Positions 24,323-35,899 of a stretch of 64,000 bases of DNA are shown here, in pieces; position 1 is the stretch's first letter, and the number at the start of each line of letters is the position of its first letter. The translations under genes and the position numbers were made by a program. The notes under the pieces were generated by a model. That model had not been told where the DNA came from and ran no database searches. It worked only from the letters and a program-made list of their open reading frames with translations. This DNA is from Typhlomys cinereus (taxonomy: Eukaryota > Chordata > Mammalia > Rodentia > Platacanthomyidae), in assembly GCA_023101885.1 (NCBI GenBank), contig JALPQD010000248.1, positions 1,327,423-1,391,422 on the forward strand. The letters run 5' to 3'.

Positions 24323-24413
24323 GCAGAAATACTAAAACTCAGTCCTATTTCCTCCAAGGAAAACAAAGTATCTGGACCTTAATCTGAATATGCCAAAGTC
24401 TTAGATTAACAAA
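24323..24413 (+). repeat. dispersed 90-bp duplication, copy 2
   Basis: Shares AAACTCAGTCCTATTTCCTC, AAAGTATCTGGACCT and AATCTGAATATGCCA with 23026-23115. Flanking sequence differs, so this is not part of a longer tandem block. Confidence 0.8.
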
Positions 24414-27404
24414 ATTCTCATAACAGACCTACCCTGAGTCTCGCAAATTAATATAGAAGGGACAGAGGAAGCAAATTGGGAGTTAAATGAAAGAATGTCA
24501 GGCATTAAATATATGAAGAATCATGATTATAATTGTGCAAGTGAAAAACTATTTTAGTGCTATGAATAGAAGTGAAATGCAGTTCTACTTAGTATGTTTG
24601 TTATACAGTCCAACCACCATCGTACTGGGAAATACTTCATGGCAGCAGAATGTCTGTCAAAGCAGTAGGCATTTTCACTCATTGAAGAAGATGATTATAT
24701 TGTGTAGAAAGCAGACAGCAAAAGGACAAGATAATTACAAACTTCTTTCATCAGCAAGGACTAAAAGATTCCAATTCCTGAAGCTCTGATTTGCAACACT
24801 AGGAGGCAGACAAAGCATCAAAGAACAGCAACTGGGGTAAGCAGGAGGGCGTGTGTGTGAGGAGGGCGCAGGATGGGTACTAAGCTAAGATGGCAAGAAT
24901 CAAGAAGGTGGAACACGGCTGAGGAGCTGAGATTATAGAAGATGAGAGGCTGTGAAAAGCCAAGGGCAGGAGCCAAGACAACAGAGATGGCAGCTCCGAC
25001 CCCTAATTCAAGAGTGATTTGCCAGATATCCAAAGCTCAAGATGGCAGATGTTGGCAGTATAAGCCATGGACAATAAGACTCTGCCTGGAGTACTTAGGG
25101 AACGTTGAAAGCTTGGAATCATAATCCTCTGGTTCTCGAGGATGAGAGCTAAAAGTCTGTTTAGAGACCTGTACTAAGTCTCTGGAGATCAAAGCCGTCA
25201 ACACAGAGAGAGACTTCTTCATGTGGCCACAATTTCTATATGCTCAAAGCCATTGTGACTGGTGAACACAACATTTCCTTGATTCTGCATTAAAAACACT
25301 CTTTAAAATCACACTGATAGAGGAACATTTGCATTCCATGCCTTGATTATATTCATTCAATATTTGCAAACAAGAATGATAGCTTGTTTGCAATGTTCCT
25401 GAATGATAGCTGCAGAGATATGAATAACCAAAAAGAATCCAGGTAAGTATCCTGGGTTGCCTCAATCTCTTCCATCTAGGCTGGGGATAAGAAAACGTTA
25501 AGGCTTGTTTTGCTCCACATCTTCTAACTCTTTGGAAAAATGGGAAAGGGGCATGAGGTTAGGATCAAAGTGTGAAAATTGCATAAGTTTGCTATCACCG
25601 TGTATGAAATACTAAATAATAACAAATAAAAAAATCAAAATAAAAGCCCATGCAGATAGCAAAACAGTGAGAAATGTTATTCAAAACAAAGTCACAGCAG
25701 GTCAGAATATGTTACAAGAGAACAACAGGGCACACGAGTGAGAATGTTCTCAATGGACGATGATGATTGCTTGGGACCTTTCTGTGGGGTCAAAGGGAAG
25801 GAGAGAATGCTTATTACAGGGTGTACTTTGAATGATTTTTTTATTTTAATTGACAGATTAGGTTATATAATAAGTGTCCATTGCATATGTCCTTTCCCAC
25901 AATGCATCTGATCTGAACCACAAATATTCCTATTTATGCATAGGCATCAAATGGTGAATGGATTGCTATCCCTAAAAGTTTGCTTGAGGTCACAGTTTCC
26001 ATGTTACATCTGTACCCCAAACTAACTTAGAACAGATCAGCCTCTCCATTCTTATACCCAGACATAAGTACAGTATGATTTATTGAAAATCCGACTTGAT
26101 GTTCATGAAGGAGAGATGGCTCTTAAACAGGTGAGGTTCTATGCTAACCTCGCTAACAGGCTCCTAGGTGTAATGAACAGAGGGGTGTGTTTGTGTGTGT
26201 GTGTGCACAGTACAGGCAGATGAGGTCTTGAGCTGGCAAATGCATAATTAAAAAGAAGTGCACATATAACTCAAGTTAGGTATAGTTCCTGTTTGCAAAG
26301 AGAATCCTTATATTTGACCTCCTCAAAAATCCCAGCAATTGATCTCAGTAATTTCTGTCCTGTTGGATGTTTTCAGACATTTCCCCTGACTTCAAATGTC
26401 CCCATTAAAGTGATTACTGCTGAAGAGGCTGCAGATATTTGTGATCCTTTCATTGTTTTAATCATAAGCTGCTAAAATCTGACGTAAGCATAGTAAGTTC
26501 TGCGTACTAACTTGTTAAATGAATAACAGCTTTCTACTTATTCATGGAGTTTGTAATCAGGACTGACACCAATTCTCAGTGACAAAAAAAAAAAAAAAAA
26601 CACATAGTAAAAACCCAGCCTCTGCCCTCTCCTGCCTCCAGAGGCACCTTAAAATAGGGAAAAGAAAATTAAAAGCAGTTTTAAATAAGGCTTTTTCATT
26701 TGTGGAAAGTGGACAGTCCCCATTCCCCCCCCCCGTACTTTTACAAATCAAATGATATGTTTCAGGCCTCTCACTTTTCCCCACATCTATGGCATGGATT
26801 TCATTGTCCATCCAGCACCTCATTCTTTCTCCTTGTCATTTTTGAAGCCAATTGTTTTTCTTAACCAGCTGTGAAAAGGTTCAGCTTCCTCGTTTTTCAG
26901 TCAAAGCAACTGCTATATTTCAAAATATTTTCACACAAAAATAAATAATAGAAACAAAGAATAAAAAAATGCATTTGGAAATGGAAGCTTTTAGGGATGG
27001 AAGGTATTATGGGTTTCAGATGCTTCACGATGGACTTCACATGACGAAGGTTGTTGCTGGTTCCCATCTAACATGTTCTGTGGTGAAGACAGGGAACATG
27101 TTCCTGAGATTGTTTTCTAAGACATTCTTCGGATTATACCTCATAACCCATTATGGACTCATTGATATTCTTCCATGTTTAGATACTGATTCAACAACTA
27201 GAAATCATTCCTGATCTACATAATCCCTCAGCCAGCCTCAGGGATCATTTCAGAAGAGGGCTTGGCAAGTATATAAAAGCCAGAGGCTCAGGAAGGGTAG
27301 TGACAAAAAGCACCTTCTGCACATGACAGGGATGCTGTATCTATGAAGTCACTGCAGCTTTGTCTATTTCTACAGAACGGGGACCTCTACATTTCATCAT
27401 GAAT

Positions 27405-29257
27405 GAGAGACAATCTTTTTTTATTATTTTTATTTTATTTATTTCTTCTACTCATACAAACTTGATAAGTACCCCATTTCCCTCCCTCCCTCCACCCCTC
27501 CTTGGATCCCCTTATTCCCTCCCCCCTTTTCCATTTCTTTTCTCCCCCTCCCTCCCTTTCTCCCAGTGTTCCCTCCCCACCCCCCCATCCCTGGAGCATC
27601 CTTTAGTGTGCATGTCAAACTTCCCTCTGGGTCCTCCTCTCTGATGAGGTGTAAGGACTCAGTAGCAATGCCTAGAGCCCTTTCTTGTGTTCCCCTTTAG
27701 TATAGGAACACTATTGTGGCTGTTAATCCCTTGCTTTAAGGATCATACTGCCTGTGATCCATGCTAGACTTTGCGGGTTCAATGATATGTTGTCCATTGC
27801 GCAAGTAAGTCATGCAAAGTCCTATTATGATTACTTTGGCCCTAACTTGTATGAAGTATCTTGTGTATCTTTGCTCCTCCCCATCTTTAGGCTCTTAAAA
27901 TCTTACTGTCCCCCTCTTCTGCAAATTTCCCTGAGCTTTAAGATGGGGAGAGATTAGGCTGGCCTGGTTCCAGGTAGTTGATGTAGAATCTCTGATTTTC
28001 CGAATTATGGTTTCTTGATTTTTTTTTTCAGTTTTGCTGCTCCTGCAATGCCCTTGGCTCCATCCTGATGGGTATTGGATATCACCCCTGGCCAGAGATA
28101 AAATGCTGTTAAAATAGAGTCTTATTATAAGAGTAGTTTCAAAGGTAGATGGAATAAGAACAGTAGGAGACTGATGTGAGGGGGGTAGTCAGTCTCCGAT
28201 TTTCAGGATAGTTACTTTCTATCTGCCAGACTTCTATGCCCTCCCTTTCTGGTGAGATCATACCCCATCAGATGCAAGTGACCAGTAAGGAGAGTCTGTG
28301 AGTCCAACCAGATGCCTCATTACTTACTTGCAGTCCTTGATGGTGGCTTATTTTCTTTGTTGTACCATGATCCCCTCTCTCCTTGTTTCTGGCTGGGGCC
28401 TCCTTCCCCTTTCCTCCCTGCCTATAATCTTTGCAATTACTGAGCTTCTATTGAGATAAAGAGATTGTATCTCAAGCACAAAGGCAACCCACAAGATGGG
28501 AGAAAATCTTCACTAACCACATATCTGACAGAGCTCTATTATCCAGAGTGCACAAAGAACTTAGAAAACTAAACACCAAGGAAACAAATGGCCCTATTAA
28601 AAAATGGGCCTTGGAACTTAAAAGAAACTTTACCAGGGCTGAAATTGAAATTTCTAACAAATATCTTAAAAAATGCTCTGCATCCTTAGCCATCAGGGAA
28701 ATGCAAATCAAAACCTTCTGAGATATTATCTCACCCCAGTCAGGATGGCAAAAATCCACAATACGAACACCACCAAATGCTGGAGAGGATGTGGAGAGAA
28801 GGGAACTCTCCTAAATTGCTGGTGGGAATGCAGGCTTATACAACCACTCTGGCGAGCCATCTGGCAATTCTTAAAGAAATTAAAGATGGAAATGCCATAT
28901 GACCCTGCGATTCCACTTTTGGGAATAATCCCCCATACAGCAAAAATTCACCTTGATAGCACAAGCACGACCATGTTCATAGCAGCACTGTTTACAATAG
29001 CAAAATCATGGAATCAGCCCAAATGCCCAACAGTTGATGAGTAGATAAGGAAACTGTGGTACATCTATACAATGGAATACTACTCAGCCATCAAAAATGA
29101 TGAATTAATGGAATTTGCTGGGAAATGGATGGAATTAGAAACAATTAAATTGAGTGAAGTGTCCCAGACACAGAAAATTAAGTGCTGTATGTACTCCCTA
29201 ATAGGTGGATCCTAGTACCAAACCCACTTAGTGACGCACTCAAAGAGAGACAATCTT
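27405..29257 (-). mobile_element. complete twin-primed L1 insertion with 13-bp target-site duplication
   Basis: The direct repeat GAGAGACAATCTT lies at 27405-27417 and 29245-29257. Between them, the - strand reads as follows. Bases 29244 to 28441 carry ORF2 in inverted orientation. Bases 28440 to 27418 carry the 3' UTR in sense, with the G-rich tract, ending in an A-rich tail (plus-strand T run at 27417-27440). The two segments are neighbours in L1, with about 25 nt lost at the junction. The target on the - strand reads TTTAT/AAGATT, close to the L1 endonuclease preference. It is 5'-truncated and dead. Confidence 0.93.
28441..29170 (+). pseudogene. L1 ORF2 C-terminal fragment (inverted part of the insertion)
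   Basis: It encodes the C-terminal part of ORF2p, from the TNHISDRALL region through [20 protein letters not shown] and the Cys/His cluster to [11 protein letters not shown]. The frame is broken upstream near 28715 (a one-base loss before the ILTPVRM block). A stop at 29042 replaces the Trp of the usual DEWIRK sequence. It matches 1870-2430 closely, but the two carry different inactivating changes. Confidence 0.9.
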
Positions 29258-30865
29258 ATAAACACATAGGACTCTGCATCTCCCAGTAGGACTATTGATG
29301 GGTAATTTCGACTCTGAAAGGAGGACCTAGCTTTCCAAGTATCCTTACTGATATGCTATGCATGTTACAAGTGTTCAGGCGCATGTAAACATAGGCAATA
29401 CATCAGAAACTAAAGAGGAATGCAGACACACACACATAACATGACAGAGGGCAGGGACTGCTTATGAAAAAACAATGGAATAAAAAGGAGAGTTATGATT
29501 GCATAATATGGAATAAAAAGAATAATTTACATTCATCTATGAGACTAACAAAGAATATATTTATTCAGTCATTTTCTGGGCTTCGAAAACATATGATTTT
29601 TTTCAATATATATGTTTTACTCACCTGACTAAATGAAAACATAGGAATTTTCCTCTCCTTTTTAGTTATGACATTTAGATGTCACATTTTTATATAGATA
29701 ACAGGTAGACAGTAGCGAGCACGCAGACAGACAGACACACTCTTACACAGGTAATGATCATCTTCTTTGTAATCATCAAATGCAGCTTCAGTCCCATCCT
29801 TTAAAATGAACAGGCAAGAAACCAAAAAAAAAGAGGTGTTATCCAGAAGAAGAAAGAACTGGTTAGTGGAGGACAGTAGGCACAGGACAGTGGGGGAAGA
29901 AAACAAATTATGATGAAGCATAATCACACTAAGCTATGAAATGTCATATTGAAACTCACTACCTTGGATGCTACCATGTAACTTATAAAAGAAAAAAGAG
30001 AAGCAAAAACAATTACCATCCATGGTTTTTTTTTCCTCCTGTGTGGAACTGATAGCTTTTCTTTCTATTCCTTTCAACTTGACTTTACCCTGTAATGTCG
30101 ATGCTGCAGAATTTGTCTCCAGTTGCTCCACATGTTATTATAACCTTAACAAGGGAAATCATATTTCTGATTTGGGAGCATGTCAATTCGATATAGTCAT
30201 CACTCTTACTGAGCATGTAATACTCTCCGTTACATATTAACTGTGTCCTAAAACCACCTAAAGCAACTTGGATAAGCAAGGGAGAAAGTTTATAATTATC
30301 CCATGTTCTTCAAGTAGTCCATCAAAATGTTCAGAACTCAATGCATAGGAGGATAAAAATAATAAAGTTGTACTTACTGTGGCAAGTATAATTTAAGACA
30401 AGAAGCACTGACAGTCATATTTCCTGGCAAAACGTGTTTTGAGAATTGTATTCCTCTTGAATTATTTATAAGATGAAGAGAGAGTGCTTGATAAATGTTC
30501 AAATTACTTTCTAACTTCGTCTCAGTTTCTATCATTGTATCGTTTGCACTTTTAACTTTTTCCTACTTTTTTCTCTTTATGTGTGTATGTGCCACATGCA
30601 TGTTAGCAGACGTATGGAAATAATGACTGTGCAGTTGCACATACATAACAGTGCATGCTTGAGTGGAGGCATAAGGGTGATATCAAGAATCAACCTTGAC
30701 CATTCTCTTCCACCTTATTCCTTTGAAGTTGGATCTCTAACTAAACCCAGAGACCAACAGTAGGGTGGGTTTGGCACACCAAGACCAGTTTGACTAGTTC
30801 ATTTGCTCTTGGGGATCCCCAAACTTGGTTTTCAGGGACTAAAATAACAGGTAGTCTAGCATGCC
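29258..30865. other. unique AT-rich DNA
   Basis: No gene or clear repeat is seen. Open frames on both strands near 29680-30280 are short and overlap each other in shadow frames. Confidence 0.35.
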
Positions 30866-30881
30866 TGAACAATATTTTTTA

Positions 30882-31183
30882 TTTTATTTTTTTATTATTA
30901 TTATTTATTCAACTGTGTGCATATGCGTGTGTATGTGCACGCACGTGTGTGTGTCTGTGTGTGTGTGTGTGTGTGTGTAGAATAGAATCACGGACGAATT
31001 CGCGAACCACCATGGACGCCTCCACCTCCTTCTGCCCCGGGATTCACAGGCTCCGCCCTACCAGGACCACAAGCGCAGGCCGCCCCCGCTTCCGCCTGGC
31101 GTCTATACGTGGGATCTGGGATCCGAACTCAGGACCTTCCGCCTGCAAGGCGGAGGCTTAACCCCGAGCCACCTCTCCAGCCC
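30882..31183 (-). mobile_element. B2-like tRNA-derived SINE, recent copy 3, with 16-bp target-site duplication
   Basis: On the - strand it runs from GGGCTGGAGAGGTGGCTC through a B box (GAGTTCGGATCC) and the G+C-rich body (CpGs largely kept) to a (CA)n tail at about 30940-30980 and an A-rich end. Perfect flanking repeats TGAACAATATTTTTTA are at 30866-30881 and 31184-31199. Retained CpG sites suggest it is the youngest copy here. Confidence 0.94.
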
Positions 31184-31199
31184 TGAACAATATTTTTTA

Positions 31200-32359
31200 A
31201 ACAGGATCCAATGACCCAAACTTGCCCCTTTTGCTTGTGCAGCAAATGATCCAAGCACAGTGCTATCTTACCAGTTCTGCACTTTGAATTTTCAGAGCTT
31301 CATTAAGGAGACACTAAAAGGCTCATGTCATTTTACCCAGCATGCATCTGTGCTGTTGGCGACTTTTTGACTTTTTCCCGCTGTTCGGCCAACTTTCGTG
31401 GAGCTTCCTAGGTGGCTTCTCTAGAATCTTACCATGCATTTGTGTCAACTTCTTCATGATTCTATTTATGTTTCAATAAATTTTTATCTCCAGCATAAAA
31501 CTTTGTGACTTTTCTGACCTTCATCTTTCTTGGTCAGTTTTTTTTGTTTGTTTTTTGTTTGTTTTTTTTTTTTTTTTGCTTTTTCTCTTTCTTTTTTCTT
31601 CCTGCAAAATATTATGGGATTTTTGTTATCGAGAGTCAAGGGGATAACAAAAGAATGTGTTCTGCTGTCTCTGCAAAAATTATGTAACAGATGCACAGTA
31701 AAAGAAAATGGTAATCAGCAGACTTAGAAACAGGCAGTGTGATTGGCCATTCACAAAGATGACAATATACTATAATGTGATTTTTTTTTAGCTTGAAGTA
31801 AAATTTATATGTCATGTAATTATTTATATTTAATGATCCATGGTAATATTGGGGAGTGGCACTAACTTTCTACTAAACTGTAAATAGCTGCGGGCAGAAA
31901 GATGTGTCCATTCATATTTATTAGTTAAAGCATGCTATAATGGGAGTTAATTCTCAGTGATTAACTGAGACTCATCAGAGCATAACTGCAGAATTCCTGT
32001 ACTTGTTTCAAAACACAGAAGTGGCATGCTTTCTTAGGAAAAAAGAACTATTGAAGAAAATCCTATCAAACATACACTTAAATATTGGTTGTACAGACTT
32101 TGGAAAGTCAAAACCCCTGGCCTTGTACAGTTTGTCTATGACAAACTATTGAGGAAAAGGAGTGCTCTCAGTAAGAGAAAGAAGAGGAATGAAGGAGGAC
32201 TGTTGTCCTAATCAGGAAATATCAAAATACTTACAAAAATTTATCATTCAAAAGAGTGAAAGGCATATGACATATGCTAAGTTGCTGGTAAATCTTGCAG
32301 AGCAATAAAATGTTTGGTAAAAGCATAAAAACAACACCAGGATCATCGATTTCCCCTGC
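31200..32359. other. unique AT-rich DNA with T-rich run
   Basis: No gene is seen. A T-rich run at 31537-31600 could be the reversed poly(A) of an unrecognised minus-strand retro-insertion. It produces the low-complexity Phe-rich open frames there. Confidence 0.4.
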
Positions 32360-32690
32360 GTTTCAGATTTCACTCTGATTTCTTTTCACATCCTCTGGGA
32401 TTTGGAGGTTCAGTATCTTCCCCTTGTGGCTGTTGTTGTTCTCAGTATCCTGCCCCAAACATTGGAAAGGCCAACTCCTGCCAGGCAGTAGACCACTGCG
32501 CACCCACCCTCCATCCACAGAGATGAGCTGAACTGTCCTGGTCACGGGGAGCGTGGGTACAGAGCAGTTGGCTTGGTGATGGTTGGTGGAAGGCTGAGCT
32601 TTTCTCAGAAGCGTTTTGATCATGGTGTATCAATAATGCTGTGGGAATTCCTGAAAACAGAAGATCCTGGGTCCATCTTTTCATTATGTT
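32360..32690 (-). other. possible decayed coding or exon-like segment, unidentified
   Basis: Two overlapping - strand frames are open for 86 and 80 codons (32363-32623 and 32442-32684) in DNA with more G+C than its surroundings. A good splice-acceptor-like site (CTGTTTTCAG) precedes base 32650 and a donor-like AGG/GTGGGT follows base 32508. I do not recognise the peptide (start MIKTLLRKAQPSTNHH). It could be a real minor exon, an old retrocopy, or chance. Confidence 0.18.
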
Positions 32691-32694
32691 TCTG

Positions 32695-32835
32695 GAGACT
32701 TTCTTTTTTTTTCATTATCAAGAATTCTCTTTTCATACAGACATAAGTGGTTTCCCAACCCTCCCTCTCTCCCTCTTTTGCTCCCTCCCTCCCTTCCCCC
32801 TTCTTTCTCCCCTTCCTCCCTCTGGAGATCTTTCA
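32695..32835 (-). mobile_element. probable truncated L1 3' end
   Basis: A T run at 32704 is followed by TTCATTATCAAGAATTC and a C/T-rich block (32757-32825). This is the usual look of a minus-strand L1 tail plus G-rich 3' UTR in this window. It is short, so the assignment is tentative. Confidence 0.4.
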
Positions 32836-33984
32836 TATTAACTAAGATAAAATTGGTTGGTCCATAACGATAAATGAATATTTGCATTAAGTGTATTTCT
32901 GCTGAAATAAATTTCAGCTATCAACTGAAATAGTATCAATTCCCTTTTTTAGAAGCAAGGGTGCAGAGTGCTACTTTTTGCTTTGGATATTCTAATTTTA
33001 TTCCTCTCCTAACTCTTTAAGATAGACTTAATCAATTTTGAAGTTATCTTAAAACACATTATCTCATTTGATGATACATTACAAACTAATCTCCTTCTTA
33101 TTCAAATATTCCTGTACTTCAGCCTTTATTTCCACTATAAAATTTTTTATTCATTGATAACGTATCTAGTAGTTCTAGGGGAAAGAAAATTCCACAGTGG
33201 TACAGAAGTGATTAGCTTAGGGGACCTCTTGACAGTCGTCCTTCTCATTGGCTTTATCGTAATATTAATTATAGACCGGTACTTTTTTCTAATGCATGGA
33301 AATCATTTCAGCTGTATTCTCATCTAATTTTTAATCTCTAGCAGCTTTTTTTCTGACTCTTGTATGATCTTATTTCAAAACTCACCTCCTTGTTCATAGG
33401 TCTTACATTAAATATATCCCAGATCTTTCAACTTAACACGGAAGTTGCACAATGTTCTCTATGCTAACTTAATATTTACCTGATGCACATGACTCGTCCA
33501 TATCAACACCTTTAATTACATGCTTCTCTCGTTTTGCCTTTCCACTGAATGTAAGGTAGAAAAATATGTATTCTATTAGTAATCTTAAACATAGACAGTT
33601 ATCACATTATATTACAAATTCTATAATGACTTTCTTTAGTGTATTGCATTCCAACATCTAAAATTGAGGTGAATCCCCAAAAGATGGGGAGAAAATTGCA
33701 CTCATTTGACAATGACAATGGAGAAAGGGGTGAATGAAAAGTAAATAAGACTATAGATGAGAATATGCAGTTCCTAGGTCCCCCAGAAATAAGCAGAGAA
33801 GGGATGATGCTTCAGTAGAGAAAATAGGTCGCCATCAAGTATTGCAAGTAAGTAGCGAGACATCTGGTGAAGCTCACTCTCAGTTTCCTTCCTGGGCAAT
33901 TGTGACTAAGGGTGATTAAGGGGGTTTGATATTACCTATCAGGGAGGGTATAGGGATTGACAGATAGATGTTAAAGAATTGCTT
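32836..33984. other. unique AT-rich DNA
   Basis: No gene or recognisable repeat is seen. Confidence 0.35.
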
Positions 33985-34378
33985 GGAACTTTGCATGAGT
34001 TGCACAATGACTGACATGTTGACGACATGAGTTTAGCATGGATCACAAGCAGTAGGATCCTTAGAGGTAAGGGGTTAATAGTCATAATAGTGTTCCCATA
34101 CTAAGGGGGAACTTGGAGGGTGGGGGTGAAACTCTGGGGTATGCAACTGAGCCCTTACATCTCACTGGAGTGGAAGACTCAGAGAGAAGTTTGGCGTTCA
34201 CACAGGCTGATGCTCCAGGGGGTGGGAAGGGGAAGGGGGAGACACTGGGAGAGGGGGAGGGAACGGGGTGAGAGGAAGGAGAAGGGGAGTGCAAGGTGGA
34301 TTGGGGAGGGGTGGAGGGAGGGAGAGGACCGGGGTATCTATTGAGCTTGTATGATTGGGGAAAAATAAATAAAAAAAT
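33985..34378 (+). mobile_element. truncated L1 3' UTR (type A)
   Basis: It shares ACTTTGCATGAGTTGCACAA, TCACAAGCAGTAGGATCC, GTTCCCATACTAAGGGGGA and GCTCCAGGGGGTGGGAAG with the copies at 56039 and the reverse of 27418. A G/A-rich tract (34207-34335) and GAGCTTGTATGATTGGGG precede the A-rich tail at 34360. No clear target-site duplication was found. Confidence 0.88.
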
Positions 34379-34439
34379 TTAATTGTTAATTTTGGTTAAT
34401 GTTATAAAAGCATAGGTGTAGAGTGTCATGCAGATGCTC

Positions 34440-35040
34440 ACAAGTTAGGGTACTTTAGAGTCTAGTGTTAACGTCCTGGCCCACTTCATGACTGCCAATA
34501 TTTCTGGCAGGACCCAACAGCGTTCCGCTAAGCACAGCTGGCATCCACCCCAGGATGGACAGTCATGGCACTAATTGTGGCACGCACCACCATTTTGTCT
34601 GCTGTACCCATCATCCTTGGCATGAATAGCACGACCAGCGCCAACCAGGGCAGGTAACACATCTGCTTCCTCTGTCACTGGAGCAAAGGTTGACTGAGGT
34701 AGGAAGAGCCAGGCCATCAATGAGGGATAGAGGCCCATGGGAAGAACAAGTGCCCACGTGTCATGAAGTATGTTTGTGACGGGGAAGAAGCCTCAAATCA
34801 CCTGCCGGGATGAAAAGCTCCTTCAAAGGGAAGAAATTGGGGGCTGAGATTAAACATCCTAGTTAACCAAGACTCTGAAATCTGTGAAAAACATGATCCC
34901 AATCATCTCCAGGAGTCAATCAGGACATAGATGTGACCTCTGCCCAGTTCCCATAGAAATCCAGTCCTGTGGGCTCTTCAGTGATTGACAGATTCTTGTG
35001 GTCCCTCCTCTCTCTTTTGGGAGCTTAAGAGCATTCTAAG
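34440..35040 (-). other. unidentified G+C-richer segment with coding-like frames
   Basis: This block is visibly less AT-rich than its flanks. On the - strand one frame is open from about 34795 to 34575 (about 73 codons, including LPALVGAGRAIHAKDDGY) and another from about 35024 to 34937 (including EEPTGLDFYGNWAEV). Stops and frame changes separate them. This looks like an old retrocopy or an unknown repeat. I cannot name the parent, and chance remains possible. Confidence 0.2.
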
Positions 35041-35899
35041 GCACTGTTTGTTTTTTTAAAGAAAAATTCTGTTTATTTAAAAACTTCTTCCTTTTATTTA
35101 TTTTTTCTCTGTTTTCCTCACTCTATGCTCCTCCGTGTAGGGATGGCTCTTTCTTATTCCTTCCTTTAAAAGACATTTTTTAATAGTTATATTACTAGCA
35201 TAGGCTATTCCTTTGGGGTTGCTTTCTACCATCTTTGGGTTTTTCTGTAAGTTCCTCTGTCCCTCCTATTTCCCATGTCCCTCCTTTCTCCCATCCCCTT
35301 ATTCCCCACTATGTATTTTTTCTCAGTTATCCATCCTTGTCCTAGAATCCTAAATCTCCCCTTTAAAGGTTTCACCCTAATCATCCCTTCACACAAAAGC
35401 CTTGAGCTGATCCATTCAGAACCCAGAGACAAAATTATACTCAAAGGAACAGGAATGTGATAAAATGTTGGTCAGAGAGGTCTTAAGGGCTCCCCCACAC
35501 TTTATAGGCTTTTGCCATTTGCTCTTGGTTGCTCTCCAAAAACTGTCAGTAAGATCCTATTACTGAAGATTCAACACAAATTGAATACAATACATGGGCA
35601 ATACATTTGCAATACATGGGCTAAAAATTGCAACTGGTCTGAAGACTTTCTCCTTGCTGGATAGCTTACACAGTGCCAAAGTATATTGTAGAAGCTGCCG
35701 AGGGAGAGAAAGAATCACAAACCCCTTCAACGGCATGAGATCTGTAAGTTGCAGTATAAATCACCATGACAACAGGTGACCACCAGTGTAATAGTGACAT
35801 GACTACCAAGGAGACAACCAACAGTTTTCCGATTGCACTCAAGACCTGCTTGTCATAATAGTTATATTATAGTTAATATATAGTTAATAGTTAAACATC
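35041..35899. other. unassigned DNA, possibly old repeat
   Basis: 35040-35440 is C/T-rich and could be a very old minus-strand L1 3' UTR. 35590-35840 (CCACCAGTGTAATAGTGACA, GGAGACAACCAACAGTTTTC) has the look of an interspersed repeat that I cannot name. Confidence 0.25.

Larger units (their letters stand above)
22236..27404. other. mostly unique AT-rich DNA with local duplications
   Basis: No gene is seen. It holds a short tandem repeat of GTTCATCTATTTAT near 22746-22774, a 90-bp dispersed duplication (23026 and 24323), an 11-bp-arm hairpin at 25364-25393 and a short (GT)n near 26190. It also has runs of A (26583-26600) and C (26725-26735). The region 24800-25250 is somewhat G+C-richer without recognisable content. 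Confidence 0.35.

Noticed and set aside
30790..31161. 123-codon plus frame
   Set aside because: Antisense of the minus-strand SINE at 30882-31183. The G+C-rich body gives a long chance frame.
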